A stretch of DNA of 64,000 nucleotides from Candidatus Woesearchaeota archaeon (GCA_018675335.1 JABGYH010000007.1:47902-111901); one strand, 5' to 3'; positions 19,204 to 31,090 are shown, numbered from the stretch's first letter. A program made the numbers and translations. The notes: generated from the letters alone by a model not told the origin.

Positions 19204-19743
19204 ATGGGGAGACCAAAAAGAAAAGTTATCTCCATAGTTGGATTAACAAGACCAACTCCATATGCAGGAATAATAAACGACATACAGATTTTCTTAAAAC
19301 CTAGCGAAGGACTACAAACAATTGTCGATGCATTAAGTTTAATGCAAATTGAAGCACCCGAATTTTATTTGCCTGTTGAAGAACGCGTACGCAATGTAAA
19401 ACTATCAGAATACGACCGCATAAGTTACGCACACGGAAACTCAGTTTATATGGCAAAAAAAGCAATGGAACGTGGACGAGTTTATTGTGCGACAGTCCTT
19501 GTTCATGAAGTTAAGCATATGGATCTTGAAGGAACACTCACACCAAAAAAAATTGCAGAAAGAATGTGTGATGAACGAGAATTAGACTTGTTAAAACGAC
19601 TAGGGGATGAAAAATATTGGGAAATGAATCCACCATTTACTATGGATACGTATCTTGCTTGGAAAACATATGAACGACTAATATTTGAAATGAATATTAG
19701 GCCTCATAATTCTGATGAAGAACCATCAATACTACAACCATAA
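19204..19743 (+). CDS. small putative zinc metallopeptidase (HEVKH)
   Basis: The protein has 179 residues from ATG 19204. HEVKH at residues 101-105 (context VLVHEVKHMDLEG) is the HExxH zinc-binding signature, and a Glu/Asp-rich helix (MCDERELDLLKR, about 122-133) could supply the third ligand, as in gluzincins. No TM segment is visible, so it is not a classical HtpX-type protease. A longer in-frame start (TTG at 19087) exists, but the TATA box GTTATATAAA (about 19169-19178) is about 30 nt before 19204, which fits a leaderless transcript beginning at MGRPKRKV. The family is not recognised; the catalytic role rests on the single motif. It is monocistronic. Confidence 0.65.
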   Translation: MGRPKRKVISIVGLTRPTPYAGIINDIQIFLKPSEGLQTIVDALSLMQIEAPEFYLPVEERVRNVKLSEYDRISYAHGNSVYMAKKAMERGRVYCATVLVHEVKHMDLEGTLTPKKIAERMCDERELDLLKRLGDEKYWEMNPPFTMDTYLAWKTYERLIFEMNIRPHNSDEEPSILQP

Positions 19744-19963
19744 GCAGACCCCAAGCAAATAACTAGTTCCAATTAAATTAAGCCATATAAAAATAAAACT
19801 GAATATGATTAAAACTGAAAATAATTTAATGTGAAAAACTAATCGCTAAAAAAACATAATCAAAATTTAAAACAATTAATCGCTTTTTAAGCAGAATTAT
19901 AATCACAAAATAAATAGAATAAAATCAAACCAAAACTATATAAGTAAGCCTCAAACTTAAAAT

Positions 19964-20803
19964 ATGATGGTTGCAAAACAAGGAGGCAGAGTACAAAGTC
20001 CAAGTTCGATAAATTTATTTAAACAGTGTCCTCGACGGTATTTCTACTCATACATTCTTAGATTTCCAACAAAACCTAACATACATTTAATAAGAGGGAA
20101 TGTAGTTCATAGTGCTCTTGAAAACTTTTTTGATATAAAATTTAGTACATTAACTCTTGATGATTACAAACTCAAATTAACTAAACATTTAAAACAATTA
20201 TTCAGCCAAAGTTGGCAAAGTAAAAAAAAAGAATTATCAAAACTAGGATTATTACAATCAGAACTAGAATTCTATTATGAAGAAAGCACATTTATGCTCG
20301 CAAATTGGCTTAATGATTATTTACAAAAAATAAAAAAACAACTAGACAAAAATGACAATGATTTAAAATTTGCATTTAATCGAGTAAACCCATTAACTCG
20401 CGAAGAACTATACAAAGATGACGAACTGAAAATAAAAGGATATGTTGACGCAATTCATCGAGACGGAGACTCAGAAGATGTTGTAGTAATCGACTATAAA
20501 ACTAGCAAGAAAGATACTATGACTCCTGCGTATCGATTGCAATTAGGATTATATGCTTTAATGTATCAAAGAAAACATGGAGTAATGCCTAAAAAAGTTG
20601 GAATTTGGTTTTTGAAAACCGGCGAAAAACACATAGATGTCACACAAGAAATGATTCAAGATGCACTTTTTGAAGTTGAACAAATACACGCAGCAACACA
20701 AACTACAGTAATAACTGATTATCCCAAAAAAGTTAGTCCTTTATGCAAATACTCAACAGGTCAATGCGATTTCTACGATATGTGTATGCGCGAGCGAAAA
20801 TAA
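19964..20803 (+). CDS. RecB/Cas4-like PD-(D/E)XK nuclease with Cys cluster
   Basis: The protein has 279 residues. It starts SPSSINLFKQCPRRYFYSYI, the typical opening of RecB-family nucleases, and GNVVHSALENFF follows. The core motif is VVVIDYKTSKKD (near residue 175), with GYVDAIHRDG just upstream and a QLGLYALMYQ helix downstream. Cys residues near the N-terminus (FKQC) and at the end (PLCKYSTGQCDFYDMC) match the four-cysteine iron-sulphur site of AddB/Cas4 enzymes. It should be a Mg-dependent exonuclease or endonuclease acting on DNA ends. No cas genes or CRISPR array are nearby, so a repair role is more likely than adaptation. The TATA box CTATATAAG (19936-19944) implies a leaderless start at the first ATG. 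Confidence 0.85.
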   Translation: MMVAKQGGRVQSPSSINLFKQCPRRYFYSYILRFPTKPNIHLIRGNVVHSALENFFDIKFSTLTLDDYKLKLTKHLKQLFSQSWQSKKKELSKLGLLQSELEFYYEESTFMLANWLNDYLQKIKKQLDKNDNDLKFAFNRVNPLTREELYKDDELKIKGYVDAIHRDGDSEDVVVIDYKTSKKDTMTPAYRLQLGLYALMYQRKHGVMPKKVGIWFLKTGEKHIDVTQEMIQDALFEVEQIHAATQTTVITDYPKKVSPLCKYSTGQCDFYDMCMRERK

Positions 20804-20843
20804 ACGCAAATAATTACACCAATACTAAAACTAATAATAAAAA

Positions 20844-20875
20844 AATAGTTAACAACTATAATAGTTAACAACTAT
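20844..20875. repeat. perfect 16-bp tandem duplication
   Basis: AATAGTTAACAACTAT occurs twice head to tail (20844-20859, 20860-20875) about 80 bp upstream of the zinc-ribbon gene. Each unit is nearly palindromic (TAGTTAACAACTA), so it could be a regulator site or a replication-slippage product. Confidence 0.6.
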
Positions 20876-20953
20876 ATTCGCCATCATAAACTGCAATTTA
20901 ATCAATCTAGATTAGAAAAATTAATAAACAAAAAAAATACTGAAGTAAATAAA

Positions 20954-21346
20954 ATGGCACACTGTAATGAATGTTCAACAAAGGGACTTGCAGGAGATAA
21001 TTACTGCAGACAATGTGGAGAAGACCTACCTGAAGAAGAAGTGATTAAATGTGATTGCGGAGTTGTTGTAAGTGAAGATGACAATTTCTGCCATGCATGC
21101 GGAGCAGGATTTGAAGGCGACATCGAAGAAACTGCAAGATGCGTAGGATGTGGAGAAGAATACGACGAAGGAGCAAAATTCTGCCAAAACTGTGGAGTAC
21201 AACTACCCGAAGTCGAAGAAAGTGATGAAGAGTGCGAAGAAGGGGACGAATCAGAAGAGGAAAGTGAAGACGAACCTGAAAAAATATCACAACCACAAGA
21301 AACTCAATCACAAACACAGCAACAATTTCCACCAAGTGGATTTTAA
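20954..21346 (+). CDS. triple zinc-ribbon protein
   Basis: The protein has 130 residues. It contains three CxxC...CxxC-type zinc ribbons: CNEC/CRQC (residues about 4-21), CDC/CHAC (about 34-50) and CVGC/CQNC (about 62-80). A strongly acidic Glu/Asp/Ser tail and a Gln/Thr/Pro-rich end follow. No catalytic domain is present. Such proteins are common and uncharacterised in archaea; the ribbons probably mediate nucleic-acid or protein binding. The gene is convergent with the methylthiotransferase gene, and the T-rich gap between them (about 21385-21400) probably terminates both. Confidence 0.75.
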   Translation: MAHCNECSTKGLAGDNYCRQCGEDLPEEEVIKCDCGVVVSEDDNFCHACGAGFEGDIEETARCVGCGEEYDEGAKFCQNCGVQLPEVEESDEECEEGDESEEESEDEPEKISQPQETQSQTQQQFPPSGF

Positions 21347-21421
21347 CCATAGCTCATAAAAGGTAGAAATTAACCAAAATTGTTAAATTTTTTATTTTAA
21401 TATCCCCACAATATTTCTAAA

Positions 21422-22807
21422 TTAAATTATTTCACCAATCAAATAATGAGAACTTGAAGAAGTAATTTTAACTTTAACTAAATCACCTAATTGAAGTTTA
21501 TTCTTTTGCAACTTTTTTTGATTAACAATAACTTGAGTATAAGATTCATTATGACCAATAAACGAAACAACAGACTCAGTTGACTTGCCAATACCATCAA
21601 CAATAATTTCTTGAGTTGAACCTACCAACTTAACAAGATAATCTTTACTAATTTTTTTAAACAAATTAGCAATTTTACGAGAACGAGTATTAGTGATTGT
21701 TCCTGCCAATTGTTTTAATTCTGCTGCAGGAGTTCCCGGTCGCGACCAAAATCTCGAGATATTAATAATTTCAGGCTTTGTTATTTTTATTAAATCAAGA
21801 GATTCTTGAAACTCAGACTCAGTTTCTGTTGGAAACCCACAAATAATATCCGTAGCAATAGTCATAGTTGGAACTGCAGATCTTAATTCTTTAACTATTT
21901 GTAAAAAATCTAAACGAGAATATTTTCGATTCATTAAATTTAAAATCCGATCGGATCCTGCTTGCACAGGAATATGAATAAACTTAAACATTTTTTCAGA
22001 CTGAAAAATATCTTTTAGCCCTGGCAAAAATTCTTTTATAAAATTAGGATTTGACATTCCCACTCTTATCTTAAAATCTCCTTCTAACCTAATTAGTTCA
22101 GACAATAATTCAACTATGTTCGTACCTATATCAACCCCATACGCACCACAATCTTGACTAGTAATCCAAATCTCTTTACACCCTGCCGTAATTGCATCTT
22201 TTGCCCTGCGAATTATTGCTTTTGAATCATAAGAAAAAAGTTCTCCCCTAGCAGCTTTAGTTTTACAATAAGAACAATTACCAACACAGCCTTTGCTAAT
22301 TGGAATAATTTCTATAATTTTGTTTTTTCGAACTTTAGGCAGATTAAGCCTATCATCATTTGAATTAAAAAGATCATGACTAGAACCAACACTCATCGAA
22401 CCAAGTACATTTTTTGACTGTGTGCGATCAACTGGTTTTGTCCCAATTAATTGAACAACATTACCATTAAGAGTTTCTTCAACAACAAAACAAACTTGAT
22501 CTAGCATCTCAATACCAATAATAGAATAATCTTTTAATTTAGTTTGAATTAATTCTTTTCTTGCTTGAGGAATACACCCTGCAATTACAACTTTTTTATT
22601 TAGTTTTTTTAACTTGCGAAGCATACGAAAAAACTTAGTCTCTGCAAGTTGTTTAACAACACAAGAATTAACAATAACCAGATCTGCTGATTCAATTGAA
22701 TCTGCTAATTCAAATCCTTCTTTTCTAAGTTGACCTAACAAACACTCAGAATCTGACTTATTCAAAGTACAACCATAAGTTAAAATAAAAACTGAATTCA
22801 TAACCAT
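21422..22807 (-). CDS. mtaB: tRNA methylthiotransferase (e-MtaB/CDKAL1 type)
   Basis: The protein has 461 residues. The UPF0004 N-terminal domain carries YGCTLNKSDSE, VNSCVV and AGCIPQA, each giving one Cys for the second Fe-S cluster. The radical-SAM motif is GCVGNCSYCKTKAARG (near residue 176). A TRAM domain ends the protein (about 400-461; LVKVKITSSSSHYLIGEI). The enzyme makes 2-methylthio-t6A at position 37 of ANN-decoding tRNAs. The motif spacing and length fit the archaeal/eukaryal e-MtaB subgroup rather than MiaB. A TATA-like TTTTTATAAGC (about 22832-22842) suits a leaderless start at 22807 (ATG), with a second ATG two codons on. Confidence 0.9.
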   Translation of the reverse strand: MVMNSVFILTYGCTLNKSDSECLLGQLRKEGFELADSIESADLVIVNSCVVKQLAETKFFRMLRKLKKLNKKVVIAGCIPQARKELIQTKLKDYSIIGIEMLDQVCFVVEETLNGNVVQLIGTKPVDRTQSKNVLGSMSVGSSHDLFNSNDDRLNLPKVRKNKIIEIIPISKGCVGNCSYCKTKAARGELFSYDSKAIIRRAKDAITAGCKEIWITSQDCGAYGVDIGTNIVELLSELIRLEGDFKIRVGMSNPNFIKEFLPGLKDIFQSEKMFKFIHIPVQAGSDRILNLMNRKYSRLDFLQIVKELRSAVPTMTIATDIICGFPTETESEFQESLDLIKITKPEIINISRFWSRPGTPAAELKQLAGTITNTRSRKIANLFKKISKDYLVKLVGSTQEIIVDGIGKSTESVVSFIGHNESYTQVIVNQKKLQKNKLQLGDLVKVKITSSSSHYLIGEII

Positions 22808-23016
22808 CCTTAATTATCAAGAATTAAATATGCTTATAAAAAGATTTCCAAAATTTAAAATCAAAAGCACATTTGAAAATAAATTTTAAATTAAAAAAAA
22901 ATAATAAAATATGACCAAACATTTAAATACTAAAAAAACAATAAATAAAAATATTAGCCGAGAATTAGCCAAGATCAAAAAAAGATTGAAAAGCTAAAAA
23001 TTGGGGTGCAAAATAT

Positions 23017-23370
23017 ATGGAAAACGAGAATGTAGAAACAAATCCTGAACCGGTCCAAGACCAAACAACTGAAGCGATTTCTCTTGGCGGTAGTATTGAA
23101 TTAGTAGGCTTTAGAGACTTAGATAGAAGTACAATGGTTATCCTAAAAAAAATGATAGGCAATCACGTACGAAAAATGACTGAAATAAGCTCAGACTTTG
23201 AAAGTATTTCAATATCAAAGAAAAACATACACGGGTCAAATAAAAAAGTAGAACTTCATGCAAAAGCAATGGTTGCAGGAAGACCAATAACAAGAGATGA
23301 AACTGACTTTAACATATTCTTCACAATTGATAGAGTGTTATCAAGCCTTTCTGAAGAACTAAAAAAGTAA
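23017..23370 (+). CDS. HPF/RaiA-like ribosome-associated protein
   Basis: The protein has 117 residues. After an acidic N-terminal tail of about 25 residues comes a beta-alpha-beta-beta-beta-alpha pattern. Its end (VELHAKAMVAGRPITRDETD, then FNIFFTIDRVLSSLSEELKK) parallels the hibernation-factor signature of a strand, an Asp/Glu turn, and a helix of the form IDxVxxxLExxLxK. HPF/RaiA proteins bind the 30S decoding centre and silence ribosomes; archaeal members are poorly described. The gene starts at ATG 23017 after GGGGTG and is divergent from mtaB. The assignment rests on pattern and secondary structure only. Confidence 0.5.
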   Translation: MENENVETNPEPVQDQTTEAISLGGSIELVGFRDLDRSTMVILKKMIGNHVRKMTEISSDFESISISKKNIHGSNKKVELHAKAMVAGRPITRDETDFNIFFTIDRVLSSLSEELKK

Positions 23371-25683
<2,313 letters not shown>

Positions 25684-25777
25684 ACTAACCAAATTATTTA
25701 ATTTATTTTTTCTAACCTTTTTTTATAAAATATTTATCCAAAAATTTATATAATAAAAAAGAATTTATTCTAATAAA

Positions 25778-25978
25778 ATGGGAAAAGGACATCCAATATT
25801 TTATTTAACAATAATAGGGATAATTGTATTTGTTTGTTGGATCATATACCAAATATTTTCTAGTTGGAAAAGTTACGTGTTCGTAGGAATAATTGCATTC
25901 ATAGGAGTTGGACTTCTCAGACAAAAAGAAGATCGCACACGAAACCAGAAAATAAGAGAACGACAAAGAAAAAAATAA
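25778..25978 (+). CDS. small two-TM protein
   Basis: The protein has 66 residues, with two hydrophobic segments (about 8-27 and 34-47) and a very basic tail ending RERQRKK, so the tail probably faces the cytoplasm. No family is recognised. A TATA-like AATTTATATAATAAA (about 25742-25756) precedes it by about 25 nt, which supports expression as a leaderless gene of its own between gyrB and aIF1A. Confidence 0.55.
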   Translation: MGKGHPIFYLTIIGIIVFVCWIIYQIFSSWKSYVFVGIIAFIGVGLLRQKEDRTRNQKIRERQRKK

Positions 25979-26079
25979 ACAATTCTTATTTAATTATCAC
26001 AATTAAACAACTAATTTAAACTTTTGAAATAGTTTATAACCCCAAAGATTTATAAATCAACCTTCATTTTTTAATAAAC

Positions 26080-26436
26080 ATGCCACCAAGAAAACCATAC
26101 AAAAAAGGCGGAAAAGTTAAAACTGCTACTGAAGAAGAAGATTTTGGCAGAATAAAATTACCGCGAGGATTAGAATCATTCGGAGTTGTAGAACAAAGAG
26201 TTGGTGGAAGCCGTATGTTTGTAAGATGTATGGATGGTAAAAAAAGACTTTGTCGAATACCTGGAAGACTTAAAAAAAGATTATGGGTACGAGAAAGAGA
26301 TTTCATAATTGTAGAACCTTGGGAACTCGGCGGCGATGAAAAAGGAGACGTAATCTTTAAATATCGACCAAACCAAGTAAAATGGTTAAAAACTAAAGGA
26401 TACTTACGTGCACTTGAAGAAGCAGACGAATTCTAA
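26080..26436 (+). CDS. eif1A: translation initiation factor aIF1A
   Basis: The protein has 118 residues. The OB-fold core has GGSRMFVRCMDGKKRLCRIPG, followed by LWVRERDFIIVEPWEL, the hallmark of the IF1/eIF1A S1-like domain; the basic N-terminal tail and acidic C-terminal tail are both present. It binds the A site of the small subunit and promotes scanning or start-codon selection. The TATA TTTATAAAT (about 26048-26056) is about 25 nt upstream of ATG 26080, so it is leaderless and single. Confidence 0.95.
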   Translation: MPPRKPYKKGGKVKTATEEEDFGRIKLPRGLESFGVVEQRVGGSRMFVRCMDGKKRLCRIPGRLKKRLWVRERDFIIVEPWELGGDEKGDVIFKYRPNQVKWLKTKGYLRALEEADEF

Positions 26437-26516
26437 ACATAAAATATTTTAAATTTATTCTATTTTATAATTTGATTGAAACCAGAAAAAAAACAACTAA
26501 ATGAAATTCTAAAAAT

Positions 26517-27035
26517 TTATTTGCGATCAAGTAAATAATAAACAACCAATATCCCAACACCAATACAAAGAGCACTATCCGCAATATTAAAAACAGGCCA
26601 GACCCTAAAATCAAAAAAGTCAATAACAAACCCAAAAAAAATACGATCAATAAGATTTCCAATCGCACCCCCCATAACTAACGCGGACGCTATTAAAATT
26701 ACTTTTTGTTCAACTAATTCTGGAAGAAAATAAATAAACCCCCCAATTAAAACTAAAGCAATGCACACGAATAACCACTGCGCATGTTGTAAAAAACCAA
26801 ACGCAGCACCAAAGTTTTGAACATAAGTTAGATGAAAAATATTATTTATTATTGGAACAGAATGACCAAGACTAAATGAATTTTTTATAAGAAACTTAGA
26901 AATTTGATCAAGCATTAACACAAAAAATGCAATGCCCGCAAATAGTGATACGTTAAACATAAATTTTTTATCTGAAAAATTATGATTAAAAATACTTTTC
27001 AAATTTAAATTTAAAGAATTATTTTTTGATTTCAT
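26517..27035 (-). CDS. lspA: lipoprotein signal peptidase (signal peptidase II)
   Basis: The protein has 172 residues from ATG 27035, chosen because GGTGAT lies 3 nt upstream; the frame is open further upstream but overlaps the previous gene. Four TM helices are clear. The family motifs are DQISKFLIKNSF, NFGAAFGFLQ, GGAIGNLIDR and VFNIADSAL, with the two catalytic aspartates in NLIDR and NIADS. In bacteria this aspartic protease cleaves prolipoproteins after diacylglyceryl transfer. LspA is unusual in archaea, and no lgt is visible here. It is 5 nt downstream of the preceding gene, so the two are co-transcribed. Confidence 0.9.
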   Translation of the reverse strand: MKSKNNSLNLNLKSIFNHNFSDKKFMFNVSLFAGIAFFVLMLDQISKFLIKNSFSLGHSVPIINNIFHLTYVQNFGAAFGFLQHAQWLFVCIALVLIGGFIYFLPELVEQKVILIASALVMGGAIGNLIDRIFFGFVIDFFDFRVWPVFNIADSALCIGVGILVVYYLLDRK

Positions 27036-27039
27036 AAAA

Positions 27040-27789
27040 TCACCACTGATACTTCTGATGATTATTGTTGTTATCTCCCTTAGCAATTCTTTCAATATTT
27101 GAAAGACGCTGATTAATTGATTCAATCGCAGAACGAATAGCATCAAGTTTTGCGTTAACAAGTTCAATATCTTTATGAATATTTTGAGACTGTGCATTAA
27201 AATTAGAATACCCTTGAGGTTGAGATGGTTGTTGAGGCACTTGAGTTACTTGAGGAACTTGAGAATATTGAGGTTGTTGAGGGGCAGTTGCATGTTGAAC
27301 AGAAGGATATCCTGCAGATTGTGATCCGACCGCTTGAGGAGTTGAACCTAAACCTGACAAATCATGTTGAGCTGCTTCATGATCAGAAATAGGTGAAAAA
27401 TTACCTGAAAAATCTGAATTTGAATCAGACGGACTTGATGAAATCGATGGAAGTCCAACAGGAGGATTAGGCGCAGAACCAATAGGATTCATAGTAGACT
27501 GCATAGCCGAAGGATTAGATGAAGGCAAGGTAGACGAAAGATCATTTGAGGGCATTGCCGAAGATTGAGGTAACGGAGAGTTTTGAGAGGAAGGACTTGG
27601 TTGCGCTCCAGGACTTGATTGCGAATTAAAATCAGGAAAACTCATATCTCCAGTACCTGAAGTTCCATTACTAGCTCCAGAAGCATTACCAAAGTCAGAA
27701 CTAAAATCAGAGCCGAAATCTTTACCTAAATCACCCATATTAAAATCGTCTCCGCCGCTTTTATCCCAAAACTTTAGTTTTTCAAACAT
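27040..27789 (-). CDS. Ser/Gln/Pro-rich protein with short C-terminal coiled coil
   Basis: The protein has 249 residues from ATG 27789, which follows AGGTG at normal spacing. It begins MFEKLKFWDK, continues with a low-complexity Ser/Asn/Pro/Gln region (about 20-195) and ends with a short amphipathic coiled coil (NIHKDIELVNAKLDAIRSAI, then LSNIERIAKG). No TM or catalytic motif is present. It may be a cytoplasmic membrane-associated linker. It precedes lspA by 5 nt. Function unknown; similar disordered-plus-coil proteins are common in DPANN genomes, as far as I recall. Confidence 0.65.
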   Translation of the reverse strand: MFEKLKFWDKSGGDDFNMGDLGKDFGSDFSSDFGNASGASNGTSGTGDMSFPDFNSQSSPGAQPSPSSQNSPLPQSSAMPSNDLSSTLPSSNPSAMQSTMNPIGSAPNPPVGLPSISSSPSDSNSDFSGNFSPISDHEAAQHDLSGLGSTPQAVGSQSAGYPSVQHATAPQQPQYSQVPQVTQVPQQPSQPQGYSNFNAQSQNIHKDIELVNAKLDAIRSAIESINQRLSNIERIAKGDNNNNHQKYQW

Positions 27790-27951
27790 AATTAACACCT
27801 AAATAATCTTCAAATACACACCTAATGAATGACCAAATTTAATGGCCAAATAATTCCCAATTAATATTTTATTAATATACGATAAACATTTAATACCAAT
27901 AATTAACATCTGAGTATAAATAATTTTTGATTAAAACAACCTGAAACAAAA

Positions 27952-30849
27952 TTATTTTAAAAAAGGCAATTTATCAGGCTGATTACCTTTTTTATGGAAA
28001 AAATAAAATAAAACAATAATTAATAAAACCAAACCACTAACAATTTTTAACAAAGTAATTGTTTTGTTTGAAAAAGAAGAACTCCCTTCATCTGACAATG
28101 TTTCACCGTTAACTGGTTCAAAATTTGTAATTTCATCAACACCAATAATATCCTCATCAGATAAATTAGTTATTGATGCAGTTTCACTTAATTTTGTACT
28201 TGAATCTAGTTTGGTAAATTTAGGAACATAATTTGCAACATTAACAGTTTTTATATCTGCATGAGAATTAAAAGTCATACTTTGATACTCATATTCTGCA
28301 GATATATTACTAATATTAAAAACTCCCTCGTCATCAAAAACAGTTTTATAATAATAAACTCTAAATGAACTCGCCGGAACAACTCCTTCCCACTCAAATT
28401 TATCTAAACCATCTGATACCAAGGATACTTCAGTTGTAGTTTGTCCCGCATTTCTAATTTTGATAGGAAATGAAACTTCCTCAGACTCAGTAATATTTAC
28501 ATCACCTAAAACTTCAACAAAAATAATTGGCCCTGCAGATTTAGCATAAGAGGGATTAATGCTAATAATTGTGGAATTATCAAAAAATTGATTTTTGTCA
28601 GCATCATAAAACTCAAGAACACTCTTATTAATTTTATGACTACCATTAACTTTAACAAATACATTAAAAATATCTTCAATCTTAACAGATTCTTTTGGAC
28701 CTAACCGATCCAACTTGTGAACCTTTGGACCCACAATATCAATTTCACTTTGTTTTGGTGGACGGATAATCAAATTATACGCAGTCTCTTCTTCATCCGC
28801 ATTAGTAATAGTATAAGACAACGGAATAATATCTCCCACAGTCAACGTAGATTCTGATAATTCTTGAAAAATGGTTACATCAGGAGATTTAGGTTGCACA
28901 ATTATTTCTTCAAACTCAGAAAAATTATAATCAAAAAAAGCATCCCAATCAAAATAATGTGTATTTGTAATAATTTTAAAAGTTGTTTCATTAGAAACTT
29001 TAGGTGCAGTCAAGGTATACGTGTACACAACTGCCTCTGCTTCTTGCTTCAATACCAGCGTTCTACCATGCACTCCTTCAACAGTAAACTCAGGAGGGAT
29101 TAAATCATTAACTTCTAATTTAGGAATTTTAACCAATCTAGGATTTTCAACAGTAGTCGACCAAATAATTTCTTGACCTTCATCAACAGTTAATCCTTCA
29201 GAGCTTTCATGAGTAATTTTTAAATCCTCAAACTTGTTAACTTTAAAATCAACTTCAGTTGAGTTTGAATAAGACTCACCATACTCATTTTTGTAATCAA
29301 CAGTAACATTAAATGCATAAGTTTTATCTGCTAAAACTTTAGGAACAATCATATCTACTTGATGAGTATATTCCGAACCACCTTTTGAAATTTTTTCAAT
29401 ATCAAGTGATTCTAAATCAATCATACTAGTTACAGGTGTTACCACAATATCTTCAATAAACACATAAGGATTTAAATTTTCAACAAAAATTCTTAACAAT
29501 TCAACATTTAATGATTCTAATTGGCCGATTTCACCATCTTCAATCTCTCGACGTGGCTGATGCATCGCATCTTTATCTTGCAAATAAACTCTGAGTTTAA
29601 TACCTGCATCTTTTACAGTAAACCTCTCCCAATAAGTTGACACAAAATTTAAATCATCTTCTTCAGTTGTGTAATCTGCAGTAATTTTAAAATTAATTCT
29701 TCCGCTCTGAGACGTTTTGAAACGCAACACAAACATTTTAGAATAATTAGCAGACCAATCATGATTTGAATACTCAACATAATTAGATTTAATCTCATCA
29801 ATTTTTCCACTAGATTCTACATCCACCAAAGAATTTGATGCGTTCGATTCATTCGCCCAGCGGTACCTAATTTGACCGGTTCCCAAATATTTTAATGAAT
29901 CTGGAAATTCTATTTTAAATGAATTAATTGAAATTTTTTCATCGAATAAATTTGACACATTAAGCACTAAACGAACTTCTTCATTAAGATGGTAATCCTC
30001 ATTGTCGTCTGAAAAATCCAATTCAGACTTAGAATTTTCTAACGGATACTCAGAAATTTCTTCATCTTTACTCAACATTATCCCTTCAACAAAAAATAAA
30101 GGAGATACAGTTAATTTTTTAGACGTTGTTTTTTCTTCATGAATTTTTTTAAATCCATCACCAAACGAATACTCAGCAGATAACGCACCCTCAAATTGAG
30201 ATAATCCCCTAATTGTATATTCACAATCAAATGAAACATCAGTATTCATATACCCTCTAGTAAAAATAATTGAATTTCCAACCTGCTTACAATAACCATC
30301 AACATCAACAATTTCAAACTCTGCAGGAAAATCATCAACATAATTAATATCAAAAGCAGTGTCACCCTCACTAGTAATATTTAATGAAACTTTAGCAAGT
30401 TCACCAGTTATTAAAACTGACTTGTTAAATGTTCTAGTAACTTTTAAATCAGGAACTTGACGAGAAATATTAATATTAGCATAAGTAGTATAAGGCTCTT
30501 CAGTTGTGTCTTGAGAAACATTCGTAAAACAAAAAGTAAAAATTTCTTTTTCAGAACAACCAGTCACAGGAACACTAGCACGAATACTTAATCCATCAAC
30601 AAAAATTCTATCTTGCGCACTGTTCATAGTCACAATAAAAGAATACTCATCAACAACAACGCTCGCACCACTTTTCACATTACCATCAAAAACTATATCT
30701 GAACCGGAAACAAAATTTGTTGCAACCAAAAAAAGAGATACGATAATAATTCCTACAAAAACAATCTTGAACAAAAATTTTACCAACTTAATAAACAAAA
30801 ATGCAACTACAACAAGAATTACTAATACTACTAAAAAAAATGGATCCAT
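27952..30849 (-). CDS. large membrane-anchored surface protein with repeated beta domains
   Basis: The protein has 965 residues. Hydrophobic helices occupy the first 50 residues and one TM (ITLLKIVSGLVLLIIVLFYF, near 930-950) precedes a short basic tail. About 870 residues between them are outside the cell: beta-rich segments of the CARDB/DUF11 kind, such as ITSEGDTAFDINYVDDFPAE and PLSYTITNADEEETAYNLII, with many N-x-S/T sites that could be glycosylated. Such proteins act in surface adhesion or as S-layer accessories. The start at ATG 30849 is supported by GAGGT eight bases upstream. It is monocistronic, upstream of a repeat-rich A/T gap. Confidence 0.75.
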   Translation of the reverse strand: MDPFFLVVLVILVVVAFLFIKLVKFLFKIVFVGIIIVSLFLVATNFVSGSDIVFDGNVKSGASVVVDEYSFIVTMNSAQDRIFVDGLSIRASVPVTGCSEKEIFTFCFTNVSQDTTEEPYTTYANINISRQVPDLKVTRTFNKSVLITGELAKVSLNITSEGDTAFDINYVDDFPAEFEIVDVDGYCKQVGNSIIFTRGYMNTDVSFDCEYTIRGLSQFEGALSAEYSFGDGFKKIHEEKTTSKKLTVSPLFFVEGIMLSKDEEISEYPLENSKSELDFSDDNEDYHLNEEVRLVLNVSNLFDEKISINSFKIEFPDSLKYLGTGQIRYRWANESNASNSLVDVESSGKIDEIKSNYVEYSNHDWSANYSKMFVLRFKTSQSGRINFKITADYTTEEDDLNFVSTYWERFTVKDAGIKLRVYLQDKDAMHQPRREIEDGEIGQLESLNVELLRIFVENLNPYVFIEDIVVTPVTSMIDLESLDIEKISKGGSEYTHQVDMIVPKVLADKTYAFNVTVDYKNEYGESYSNSTEVDFKVNKFEDLKITHESSEGLTVDEGQEIIWSTTVENPRLVKIPKLEVNDLIPPEFTVEGVHGRTLVLKQEAEAVVYTYTLTAPKVSNETTFKIITNTHYFDWDAFFDYNFSEFEEIIVQPKSPDVTIFQELSESTLTVGDIIPLSYTITNADEEETAYNLIIRPPKQSEIDIVGPKVHKLDRLGPKESVKIEDIFNVFVKVNGSHKINKSVLEFYDADKNQFFDNSTIISINPSYAKSAGPIIFVEVLGDVNITESEEVSFPIKIRNAGQTTTEVSLVSDGLDKFEWEGVVPASSFRVYYYKTVFDDEGVFNISNISAEYEYQSMTFNSHADIKTVNVANYVPKFTKLDSSTKLSETASITNLSDEDIIGVDEITNFEPVNGETLSDEGSSSFSNKTITLLKIVSGLVLLIIVLFYFFHKKGNQPDKLPFLK

Positions 30850-30969
30850 TCAAATACCTCTTTTTGCAAAAAAATGAATACTACCCGCACACAACCAATG
30901 CAGCTAATATTTGACTAATAGTTAATTAATACTTATTTAATATTTATAAAGAAAAGATTAAAATCATAT

Positions 30970-31085
30970 TTAAATGTTATGTTTAAAAAAACTAAAATAT
31001 GGTATTTTAGAAAATTAAAATGTCAGGTTTTAGAAAATTAAAAATTATGTTTTAAAAAATTAAAATGCAATATTTAAAAAAAAAA
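30970..31085. repeat. degenerate A/T-rich tandem repeat
   Basis: About five imperfect units of roughly 25 nt end in TTAGAAAATTAAAAT or similar (for example TTTTAGAAAATTAAAATG). They lie between two leftward genes and may serve as a T-rich terminator for the 31.1-31.7 kb gene when read on neither strand as protein. Confidence 0.4.
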
Positions 31086-31090
31086 AACAA

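Noticed and set aside
19964..20803. Cas4 of a CRISPR system
   Set aside because: The protein resembles Cas4, but there are no repeats, spacers or other cas genes in the window.
30970..31085. CRISPR-like array
   Set aside because: The units are degenerate, pure A/T-rich and lack unique spacers.
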